Source: Arthrobacter silviterrae
Lineage (GTDB): Bacteria > Actinomycetota > Actinomycetes > Actinomycetales > Micrococcaceae
Length of the DNA: 34,878 nt
Assembly: GCF_011045165.1 (NCBI RefSeq)
Contig: NZ_JAAKZI010000037.1
Location: forward strand, 1 to 34,878
Direction: 5' to 3'
The notes beneath the pieces are model-generated. The model had not been told where the DNA came from. It saw only the letters and a program-made list of their open reading frames with translations, and ran no database searches. Positions 23,439 to 29,907 of the stretch are shown piece after piece. Position numbers and translations under genes: made by a program. The stretch's first letter is position 1; every line of letters starts with the position of its first letter.

Positions 23439-24611
23439 CTAGCTCAGCGCATCCTTCAGGACGAATTTTCCGCCCTGGACCACCAGGATCTGGAAGCCTC
23501 CGCTGCTCAGCGTGTGCTCCGGGGTGAACTTCAGCGGCCCGGAGAAGATCTGGAAGCCGTTGATCCCCTCCAGTGCCTTGATGACATCGGCGCCCTTGGT
23601 TCCCTTGGCCTGCGTGATGGCCTCGGCCGCCACGCGGACGGCGTCATAGGACTGCGTGGAGTACGGGCCGGGGGCCGAGCTGAACTTCTTGTTGTAGTTG
23701 GCGATCCACGTCTCGGCGCCCTTGATGGTGTCCGGGGTCTGGGTCATGGTGGCGAAGACGCCCTCGGCATTGGCGGAACCGGCAATCTTGACCAGTGACG
23801 GGTCAACGCTGCCGTCGGCCACCATGATCTTGCCCTTGAACCCGGCGGCCTTGAGCTGGTTGATGATCAGCCCGCCTTCCTGGTAGTAGCCCGTCCAGTA
23901 GAGCATGTCCGGGTTGGCGCCCATGATGTCGTGCACGGCGGAGGAGTAGTCGCTTTCACCTGCCGTGACGGAGGTGGAAAGGGCCACCTTGACGGAGCCG
24001 TCGGAAGCCAGGTCCTTCTTGGTTTCGGTGGCGATGTCCTTGGAATAGCTGGTGTTGTCATCCACCAGGGCAACGCTCTTCACCCCGTCCTTGACCATGA
24101 ACTTCACTGCCGCGGCCGCCTGCTGGGTGCCCGTGCCGTTGATCATGAAGACATTGGGCAATTTCTGGTTGACCAATTCCTGCGAGTTGGCCGCCGGAAT
24201 GATCATGGGGATGTTTGCCTTGTTGAAAATGGGCAGCGTGGGCAGCGTGGCCCCGGAGCAGTAGCCGCCCACGGAAATGAGGGCCCCGTTGGAGACGGCC
24301 TTGTTGGCCGCCGCGGCCGCCTGGGTGGGATCGCAGGCGCCGTCTTCCAGGTCGAGGGACAGTTGGCGGCCCAGCACCCCGCCCTTGGCGTTGATTTCAT
24401 CGACGGCCATTTGCATGCCGTTCTTCATGTAAACGCCGGTGGGGGCGCTCGAGCCGGACAGCGGGATCACCGCGGCGATCTTGATGGGTCCGGTGTCGGC
24501 CGAGGAACTGCTGCCACCGCCGCCGAGGATGCCCCCGCAGCCGGTGGTGGTGGCGAGCATTGCCGCCGCGACCGCACCGACCGCAAGTGCCTTGGGAATT
24601 CGAAGTTTCAT
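23439..24611 (-). CDS. livK: ABC transporter substrate-binding lipoprotein (LivK/Peripla_BP_6 type)
   Basis: Extracellular amino-acid-binding lipoprotein of 390 residues, anchored to the membrane in a Gram-positive. The signal peptide MKLRIPKALAVGAVAAAMLA leads to a lipobox ending TTTGC with the lipid-modified Cys at about residue 25, then a Ser/Gly linker. The mature domain begins IKIAAVIPLSGSSAPTG, typical of type I binding proteins of the leucine/amide class. The second in-frame ATG (24611) is chosen because AGGAG lies 9 nt upstream; the first ATG (24620) abuts it. It is the first gene of the transporter operon, under a near-consensus promoter with operator copy D. The ligand is inferred to be hydroxyproline. 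Confidence 0.92.
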   Translation of the reverse strand: MKLRIPKALAVGAVAAAMLATTTGCGGILGGGGSSSSADTGPIKIAAVIPLSGSSAPTGVYMKNGMQMAVDEINAKGGVLGRQLSLDLEDGACDPTQAAAAANKAVSNGALISVGGYCSGATLPTLPIFNKANIPMIIPAANSQELVNQKLPNVFMINGTGTQQAAAAVKFMVKDGVKSVALVDDNTSYSKDIATETKKDLASDGSVKVALSTSVTAGESDYSSAVHDIMGANPDMLYWTGYYQEGGLIINQLKAAGFKGKIMVADGSVDPSLVKIAGSANAEGVFATMTQTPDTIKGAETWIANYNKKFSSAPGPYSTQSYDAVRVAAEAITQAKGTKGADVIKALEGINGFQIFSGPLKFTPEHTLSSGGFQILVVQGGKFVLKDALS

Positions 24612-24702
24612 TGCCTGCATCTCCTTTGACGGGACAACATCCCAATTGAGAACCAACCACTCAAGACCCGGATGGCCGGGCCTGTCATGCACGTCACACT
24701 TC

Positions 24703-24730
24703 ACATGTCAGTAAAATATGACATGTCACG
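24703..24730. promoter_or_regulatory. Operator copy D with an overlapping perfect palindrome
   Basis: The 21-bp island motif spans 24710-24730 (AGTA-AA-ATAT-G-ACAT-GT-CACG, right outer arm degenerate). It overlaps a perfect palindrome, ACATGTCA (24703-24710), 8 nt, TGACATGT (24719-24726). The double symmetry could hold two overlapping sites. It lies in the 213-bp gap between livK and the divergent quinone-oxidoreductase-like gene. Confidence 0.65.
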
Positions 24731-24744
24731 GTCGGCACTGTCAA
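24715..24744 (-). promoter_or_regulatory. livK operon promoter
   Basis: The bottom strand reads TTGACA (24739-24744), 18 nt, CATATT (24715-24720), a good sigma70-type match. The operator covers the spacer end and the -10, as expected for repression. The predicted leader is about 95 nt. Confidence 0.6.
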
Positions 24745-24824
24745 TGGATGCACTTTGCTGCGGGCCGATCGCAACCGGACCGAGACCTTTCGTCGACGGC
24801 GCGGGGCGGGCATACACTCCATTC

Positions 24825-25832
24825 ATGGACCCCGAATTGATGCAAGCGGCCTTTTTCCGTGCCACGGGCGGCCCGGAAGTGATCGAACACGGCCTGGTGC
24901 CCCGCCCGGTGCCGGCGCCGGGCAGTGTGCTGGTGCGGGTGGCCGCAACGGCCGTGAACCACGTGGACACCTTTGTCCGCAGCGGAAAGTACGCCACGGA
25001 GCTCGCGTTCCCCCAGGCGGCGGGCCGCGACCTGGTGGGCGTGGTGGAGGAAACGGACCCTGCCGGGGATCCCGGATTTGCCCGCGGGGATGCCGTGTGG
25101 TCCAACTCCATGGGGTTTGGCGGGCGGCCCGGTGCCGCGGCCCGGTTCGCGGCCGTTCCCCGGGACCGGCTGTACCGCCTGCCCGACGGCGTGGACCCGG
25201 TCCAGGCGGCCGCCGTGCTGCATGCGGGGGCCACGGCCTACCTGGCCCTGCACGTTCATGGGGACGTGCAGGGCGGTGACACGGTGTTCGTGGGCGGGGC
25301 CGCAGGGGGCGTGGGATCCGCCCTGCTGGTGCAGGCTGTCCGCGCAGGCGCCAGGGTGGTCGTCTCGGCACGCGCCACTGACCTGGAGTATTGCCGCAGC
25401 CTGGGGGCGTCCGCGGCCATCGACTACGCTTCCCCGGACTTTGCGGCCCGGCTCCGCGGCGCGGTGGCGGATGCATCCGGCGGGCGCGGGCTGGACATCC
25501 ACATTGAGACGTCCGGGCGGCATCAGCTGGAACTGGCGGTGGACCTCTTGGCGCTGCGCGGGCGGATCATTGCCCTGTCCGGGCTGGCCGCCACCAACCA
25601 GGTTCCGCTGGGCAGGCTCTACACGCGCGACGGCAGCATTCGCGGCTTTGCCATCAGCAATGCCACGGTGGCCGAGCTCGCCGCTGCGGCCGGCGCCGTG
25701 AATGAACTGCTGGAGGATGGCAGCCTGCGCGCCCGCGATGTCACCGTGCTGCCCCTGTCCGCTGCGGCGTCCGCCCATGCTTCCCTGGAGTCCGGGACCG
25801 CCCGGGGCAAGCTGGTGCTGGTGCCGCAGTGA
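24825..25832 (+). CDS. Quinone-oxidoreductase-like MDR-family protein
   Basis: NADPH-dependent oxidoreductase of the zinc-free medium-chain family, 335 residues. The N-terminal GroES-like domain has AATAVNHVDTFVRSGKY and AAGRDLVGVVEE. The nucleotide loop is VFVGGAAGGVGSALLVQAVRAGARVV near the middle (AAGGVG). No structural zinc cysteines are seen, which fits quinone reductases/crotonyl-type MDR proteins. The substrate is unknown. There is no ribosome-binding site; TACACT (24813-24818) lies 6 nt before the ATG, so it is probably leaderless. It is divergent from livK and might share operator D, but membership in the hydroxyproline system is unproven. Confidence 0.86.
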   Translation: MDPELMQAAFFRATGGPEVIEHGLVPRPVPAPGSVLVRVAATAVNHVDTFVRSGKYATELAFPQAAGRDLVGVVEETDPAGDPGFARGDAVWSNSMGFGGRPGAAARFAAVPRDRLYRLPDGVDPVQAAAVLHAGATAYLALHVHGDVQGGDTVFVGGAAGGVGSALLVQAVRAGARVVVSARATDLEYCRSLGASAAIDYASPDFAARLRGAVADASGGRGLDIHIETSGRHQLELAVDLLALRGRIIALSGLAATNQVPLGRLYTRDGSIRGFAISNATVAELAAAAGAVNELLEDGSLRARDVTVLPLSAAASAHASLESGTARGKLVLVPQ

Positions 25833-25838
25833 CCCCGG

Positions 25839-26666
25839 CTAGCCGCGCCGGCCGCGCTTTTGCGCCCGGGCCTTGCCGCCGGGCCTCCCCCCGCCGCGCA
25901 GGTTGGGGCCCCCGCCCTTGCCGCCCGCACCGCCCGTGCGCGCCGGCGTCGAGCCCTTGCCGCCCGTAGACTTGCCTCCCGAAGCCTTGGCGCCCTTCTT
26001 TGGCGCCTCCGCCTGCTTGGCCAGCACGGACGGCTGCCGGGAGCTGTTGGCCCCGCGGCCGCGCACCACGCCAATGAATTCCTCGATGACGGCGTCAAAA
26101 CCGTCCGGCAGCGGGGTGTCGGAGTGCAGCCAGGCCAGGCCGACGCCGGATTCCGGCACGCCCGTGACCACGCGGGCCCGCAAGGCCTTGCGGTTGAAGT
26201 GCCGGGCCACGGACATCGGCAAAATGAGGATTCCCAGGCCGGCCTCAACCAGGTCCAGGGTCTCCTCCACGGAGGCCATGGCGGGCAGCGGCTTGCGGGT
26301 GCCCTCACGGATTTGGGTGGATATGTCCCGCCAGGCGGGAAAGTCGTTGGGGTCGGCCAGGAGGTACTCGTCGGCGAGCTCCCCGACCTCAATTTCCTCA
26401 AACGCGGCGATCGGGTGGTCCTTGGGCGCAACCACCACGGACAGCTCCGTATAGAGGGGGATGACGTTCAGCCCGGCCTTGTCCACCGGTAGCCGCACAA
26501 AGGCCAGGTCGGCATCCCCGGAGCGGACGGCGTCGAGCTGGTGGTGCTGCGCAACCGGGTCCACCCGGAGGGGAACCTGGCGCATCCGCTCCTCCCAGCG
26601 GTGGATCCACTTTCCGGGGGTCACGCCAGGGACAAAGGTCACTTTGAGTTCACGGGGTTCTGGCAC
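25839..26666 (-). CDS. LysR-type effector-binding domain without a DNA-binding domain, with a basic Gly/Lys/Arg tail
   Basis: Protein of 275 residues. About residues 7-210 resemble the periplasmic-binding-like effector domain of LysR regulators: LKVTFVPGVTPGKW, AVRSGDADLAFVRLPVD, PLYTELSVVVAPKDHP, EAGLGILILP. The usual N-terminal winged helix is absent, and the short upstream gap leaves no room for it. From about 217 to the end is a low-complexity tail rich in Gly, Lys and Arg (KASGGKSTGGKGS, then GGGRPGGKARAQKRGRRG) that should be positively charged and unstructured. The start is GTG, with TAGGGT 6 nt upstream, so probably leaderless. It is divergent from the DUF5997 gene. The role is unknown; nucleic-acid binding by the tail is a guess. 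Confidence 0.85.
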   Translation of the reverse strand: MPEPRELKVTFVPGVTPGKWIHRWEERMRQVPLRVDPVAQHHQLDAVRSGDADLAFVRLPVDKAGLNVIPLYTELSVVVAPKDHPIAAFEEIEVGELADEYLLADPNDFPAWRDISTQIREGTRKPLPAMASVEETLDLVEAGLGILILPMSVARHFNRKALRARVVTGVPESGVGLAWLHSDTPLPDGFDAVIEEFIGVVRGRGANSSRQPSVLAKQAEAPKKGAKASGGKSTGGKGSTPARTGGAGGKGGGPNLRGGGRPGGKARAQKRGRRG

Positions 26667-26685
26667 CTGTTCACCCTAACGCACT

Positions 26686-26706
26686 GCACTGCACGCCCGG
26701 CAGTGC
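26686..26706. promoter_or_regulatory. Palindrome between the LysR-like and DUF5997 genes
   Basis: GCACTGC (26686-26692), 7 nt, GCAGTGC (26700-26706), with exact arms, in a 56-bp divergent gap. It lies where the -35 regions of both putative leaderless promoters would fall, so a bound protein could control both genes. Confidence 0.5.
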
Positions 26707-26710
26707 CCGG

Positions 26711-26716
26711 TACCCT
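26711..26716 (+). promoter_or_regulatory. Putative -10 of the DUF5997 gene
   Basis: TACCCT followed by six bases and ATG. The opposite gene has the mirror arrangement, TAGGGT on the bottom strand at 26673-26678, six bases before its GTG. Confidence 0.45.
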
Positions 26717-26722
26717 TGAACC

Positions 26723-27112
26723 ATGACCATTGAACCGTCGCCCCAAGCCATGAAGTCCGCCACCGCGGCCAAGAAGCTGGGCATCCACCTGCCCGCTGCC
26801 CCTGCGGAGTTCCAAGAAAACGCCATCAGCCGGGAGGACTTCAAGAGTTTGCAGGAAAACCCGCCTGAGTGGCTGGCCGAGCTGCGCCGCACCGGCCCGC
26901 ACCCGCGCCAGGTGGTGGCCCAGAAACTGAACATCTCCATTGGCGGCCTGAACCGCTCCGACATCACCGAGCCGCTCACGACGGCGGAGATCACCGCGCT
27001 GCTGCAAGCTCCCCCCGCGTGGCTGGTGGAGGAACGCGCAGTGTTCGCCAAGGCCCGCGCCGAGGCGAAGCTGGCCAAGGAGCGCGAGGCGGCCAAGCGC
27101 CCGAAGAGCTAA
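26723..27112 (+). CDS. DUF5997-family protein
   Basis: Small protein of 129 residues, soluble and mostly helical, with no signal peptide. It resembles the actinobacterial DUF5997 family: KSATAAKKLGIHLPAAPAEFQENAISRED, then NPPEWLAELRRTGPHPRQVVAQKLNISIGGLNRS. The middle looks like a helix-turn-helix-type helical segment, but I would not call it DNA-binding on this alone. The C-terminus is charged (AKAEAK/KEREAAKR type). Its divergent pairing with a LysR-like effector-domain gene suggests that they work together. The stop codon overlaps that of the convergent oxidase gene. Confidence 0.82.
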   Translation: MTIEPSPQAMKSATAAKKLGIHLPAAPAEFQENAISREDFKSLQENPPEWLAELRRTGPHPRQVVAQKLNISIGGLNRSDITEPLTTAEITALLQAPPAWLVEERAVFAKARAEAKLAKEREAAKRPKS

Positions 27113-28488
27113 GCGGCCAGTTCGGCGATCAGCTTTTTGGCGGTGAACTGGCCCATGCGGACGGCACCGTCCACATGCTGGTAGCCCTCCGCGGCCAAAT
27201 CGGAGCAGGACCAGTGGATGGGGCCCACGGGGATGAGCTGGTCCGGTCCGTAGCGGTGCAGGCCGCCAAGGTCATAGCTGGCCGCGTAGGCGCCGCGGGT
27301 CCACTCCTCGGAGCCCCAGTCGGACTCGTAGTAGACCACCGGTTCCAGGGCGGTGTCACCGAGGAATTCGGCCAGTGACGCCGTGATTTCCTTCTGGCGC
27401 TGCTCGGCGGAGAGGGAGAAGGCATAGTCTGCCTTCTCGTCCGAAATGAAGCCGACCAGCGTGCCGCGGGTGTCGCCGTAGTTGGTGTTGTCGTAAACCT
27501 CCTGGACCAGCGAGGACGCGGAGAAGCCGGTGCCGGACAGCCCGTCCGCACGCCAGAACGGCGTGTCGTAGACGGCGTGGACCTTGATGACCAGGCCCAG
27601 CGACTGGTGCTGGTGCATCTGGTGCTGTCGGCGCGGCAGGGGCGGCTCAAAGGAGACGCGGGAGTACAGGTTCGGCGGCACGGCCATGACCACGCGCTTG
27701 GCGGTCACCGTGACGCCGTCGGCAATCACGGTGGCGAGCCAGCCGCCGTCGTTCTTCTCCCAGCGGACGGTGCGGGCCGGGGAGTTGAGGAAAACATCCC
27801 CGCCCAGCTTCTCGGCGATGGCGAGGGAGACGCCCTGCATGCCGCCGATGACGCGCTTGTCGAGGATGAAATTGTCGTCCACCAGGTGCGTGAAGGAGCC
27901 GGCGGAGGCTGCCATGAACACAGCCTGCAGGGCGGAGAAGGCGTGGGCGGGCTTGGTGAGCATGCCGCCGGCAATGAACAGGCCAATGTTGTTGCAGGCC
28001 TCCTCGTTGCCGGACTGGCTGCGCAGCCAGTGGTGGAAGGAGATGATGTCCAGCTCGCGGGCCTGCGGGTGGTTCCAGGGCTCTTGCGGGTCCATGGCGG
28101 CGGCCAGCGCGTCCATGGTCTCGATGAGCTTGTTCATCTCGGCCTCGGTGTCCGCGTCGACAGGGAACATTTCGCCGGTGTAGCGGGTGCGGGTGCCGTC
28201 CGGGGCCACGTAGACGCTGTCGCCGTCGCGGTAGCGGGAGTAGGTCCCCAGGCCCAGCTCGTCGAGCAGCCCGATCAGGGCCGTCTGGTCCGGGGAGACC
28301 CACTGTCCGCCCAATTCCAGCCAGGCGCCGTCAATCGTGTTGTTCCAGGTCCGTCCGCCCACGCGGTCTCGGGCTTCGACGACGGCAACGCTCAGGCCGG
28401 CCTTGGTGAGTTCATGGGCGGCCGTCATGCCGGACGGTCCGGCTCCGATGATGACGACGTCGCGCTGAATGTTTGGTGTTGTGGTCAT
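27109..28488 (-). CDS. puo: Flavin monoamine oxidase, probable putrescine oxidase
   Basis: FAD-dependent oxidase of 459 residues that would oxidise putrescine to 4-aminobutanal with release of ammonia and H2O2. The N-terminal FAD motif is VVIIGAGPSG (G15, G17, G20) with E38, then the RDRVGGRTWN signature of the monoamine oxidase family. The C-terminal FAD motif GPIHWSCSDLAAEGYQHVDGAVRMG is close to that of putrescine oxidases from Kocuria and Rhodococcus, from memory. There is no signal peptide. It is divergent from a TetR gene, and a perfect 9-bp-arm palindrome lies between them, so amine-responsive repression is likely. Another small-amine substrate is possible. Confidence 0.87.
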   Translation of the reverse strand: MTTTPNIQRDVVIIGAGPSGMTAAHELTKAGLSVAVVEARDRVGGRTWNNTIDGAWLELGGQWVSPDQTALIGLLDELGLGTYSRYRDGDSVYVAPDGTRTRYTGEMFPVDADTEAEMNKLIETMDALAAAMDPQEPWNHPQARELDIISFHHWLRSQSGNEEACNNIGLFIAGGMLTKPAHAFSALQAVFMAASAGSFTHLVDDNFILDKRVIGGMQGVSLAIAEKLGGDVFLNSPARTVRWEKNDGGWLATVIADGVTVTAKRVVMAVPPNLYSRVSFEPPLPRRQHQMHQHQSLGLVIKVHAVYDTPFWRADGLSGTGFSASSLVQEVYDNTNYGDTRGTLVGFISDEKADYAFSLSAEQRQKEITASLAEFLGDTALEPVVYYESDWGSEEWTRGAYAASYDLGGLHRYGPDQLIPVGPIHWSCSDLAAEGYQHVDGAVRMGQFTAKKLIAELAA

Positions 28489-28525
28489 GATTCCCTCTCC
28501 GATGCGCCCGCGGCGGCCGGGCTCA

Positions 28526-28548
28526 CTAAATGAATGACGTTCATTTAG
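28526..28548. promoter_or_regulatory. Perfect palindrome, likely TetR operator for the oxidase
   Basis: CTAAATGAA (28526-28534), 5 nt, TTCATTTAG (28540-28548), with exact arms, in the 149-bp gap between the oxidase gene and the divergent tetR. It stands out as AT-rich in GC-rich DNA. It is 38 bp upstream of the oxidase start codon. Confidence 0.75.
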
Positions 28549-28637
28549 ATTAGACTGTAACTGACGTCACCCCGTTTGGTAAAGGGGGGTACGGAAAAAT
28601 TGCGCCCGGGGCGCCTGGTTCGAAGGGGAGAGTGATC

Positions 28638-29315
28638 TTGAGCGAGCGTGCCGTGCCCGTGAAACCAGTCCGACGACGGGCCGGCCGGCCCCCGCACGCC
28701 CTGCTGGGCCATGCGCAGATCACCAAGGCCGCCCTGGCGCTGGTGACCCGGCACGGTTACAAGGCGCTGACCATGTCCGGGCTGGCCAAGGCGCTGAACG
28801 TGGCGCCGTCGGCCCTGTACAACCACGTCAGTTCCAAGCAGGACGTGCTGCTGCTGGTGGAGGATGCCCTCATGGGCCGCGTGGATGTTTCGGCCTTTGC
28901 GGACAAGCCGTGGGAGGAAGCGGTGCGGCTGTGGGCACGCTCCTACCGCGACGTGTTCTCCGCCCACCTGCCCCTGATCCCCGTCATTGCGCTGCTGCCC
29001 GTGACCAATGCGCCGCAGACCGTCAAGATGTACGACGCCGTCACGGACGGCTTCCTGCGCGCGGGCTGGCCCAAGGAGCGGGTTGTGGACGCCGTGGTGG
29101 CGCTGGAATCATTCATTTACGGCTCGGCGTATGACGTCAATGCCCCTGCCGACATCTTTGCCCCCGGGGAACTGGCGGACGTGGCACCCCACTTCACGTC
29201 CGCCGTCGCACACCGGCGCAATCCCTCCGGGCACAACGACGCCGATGCCGCCTTCAACCTAGGCCTGGACGCCATGGTGGCCGGCCTCGAGGCGGCGCTG
29301 GCGGCACAACACTAG
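28638..29315 (+). CDS. TetR/AcrR-family transcriptional regulator
   Basis: Repressor-type protein of 225 residues. After a basic arm (VRRRAGRPP) comes the helix-turn-helix, about residues 30-72: ITKAALALVTRHGYKALTMSGLAKALNVAPSALYNHVSSKQDVL. The rest is a TetR-type helical C-terminal domain. TTG at 28638 is preferred because AAGGGGAG at 28623-28630 lies 7 nt upstream; GTG at 28632 is only 1 nt away from that site. The adjoining palindrome and divergent putrescine oxidase suggest that it represses that gene and itself, with a polyamine or aldehyde as a possible ligand (inference). Confidence 0.87.
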   Translation: MSERAVPVKPVRRRAGRPPHALLGHAQITKAALALVTRHGYKALTMSGLAKALNVAPSALYNHVSSKQDVLLLVEDALMGRVDVSAFADKPWEEAVRLWARSYRDVFSAHLPLIPVIALLPVTNAPQTVKMYDAVTDGFLRAGWPKERVVDAVVALESFIYGSAYDVNAPADIFAPGELADVAPHFTSAVAHRRNPSGHNDADAAFNLGLDAMVAGLEAALAAQH

Positions 29316-29395
29316 CCAGGCCGCCGCGGATTCCCTAGGCTGATCGTGGACGCACTGCAGGGCACGGGGCAACGGGACGAGGCAAGGGGAACACC

Positions 29396-29806
29396 ATGGG
29401 TTTGAGCATCAGCAACGCCGCACTTCGCCTGGTGTCGGGGGCGTTCATCCTCAATTCCGGCATCGGAAAGCTCAGCCTGGCCCCGGAACACGCCGCCGGG
29501 CTGCAGGCCTCCGCCGCCCGCGTGGTGCCGCAGGTGGAAACGCTGGAGCCTGAAAGGTTTGGCCGCTACCTGAGCTACGCGGAAATCGGGATCGGCGCCA
29601 CACTCCTGCTCCCCATGGTCCCGAGCCGGCTGGCCGGGCTGGTCCTGGGCGCATTTTCCGGCGGCCTCCTGGCCAACTATCTCAAGTCCCCCGGCCTGAC
29701 CCAGGCGGACGGCATCCGCCCCACGCCGGCCGGGGTGCCGCTGGCCAAGGATGTGTGGCTGGTGGGCATCGCCGTGGCCCTGGTGTTCCACCGCAAACGC
29801 CGGTAA
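29396..29806 (+). CDS. Small membrane protein, DoxX-like
   Basis: Protein of 136 residues with about three hydrophobic segments (residues 8-22, 60-78 and 113-128). The opening ALRLVSGAFILNSGIGKL resembles the first helix of DoxX-type proteins, but the similarity is limited. It ends in a basic HRKRR anchor. An AAGGGGA ribosome-binding site is well placed before the ATG. A TAGGCT sequence about 60 bp upstream is a possible -10. Function unknown. Confidence 0.75.
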   Translation: MGLSISNAALRLVSGAFILNSGIGKLSLAPEHAAGLQASAARVVPQVETLEPERFGRYLSYAEIGIGATLLLPMVPSRLAGLVLGAFSGGLLANYLKSPGLTQADGIRPTPAGVPLAKDVWLVGIAVALVFHRKRR

Positions 29807-29907
29807 AACTGCCGCTGGCCAGGGTGCGCCTTCTCTGGGATCCTTGGGCATACGCCGCCAAAGGTCCCGTTAGCCGAGTCGCGCGGCCGCACCTTGGAGG
29901 AGTAGGC

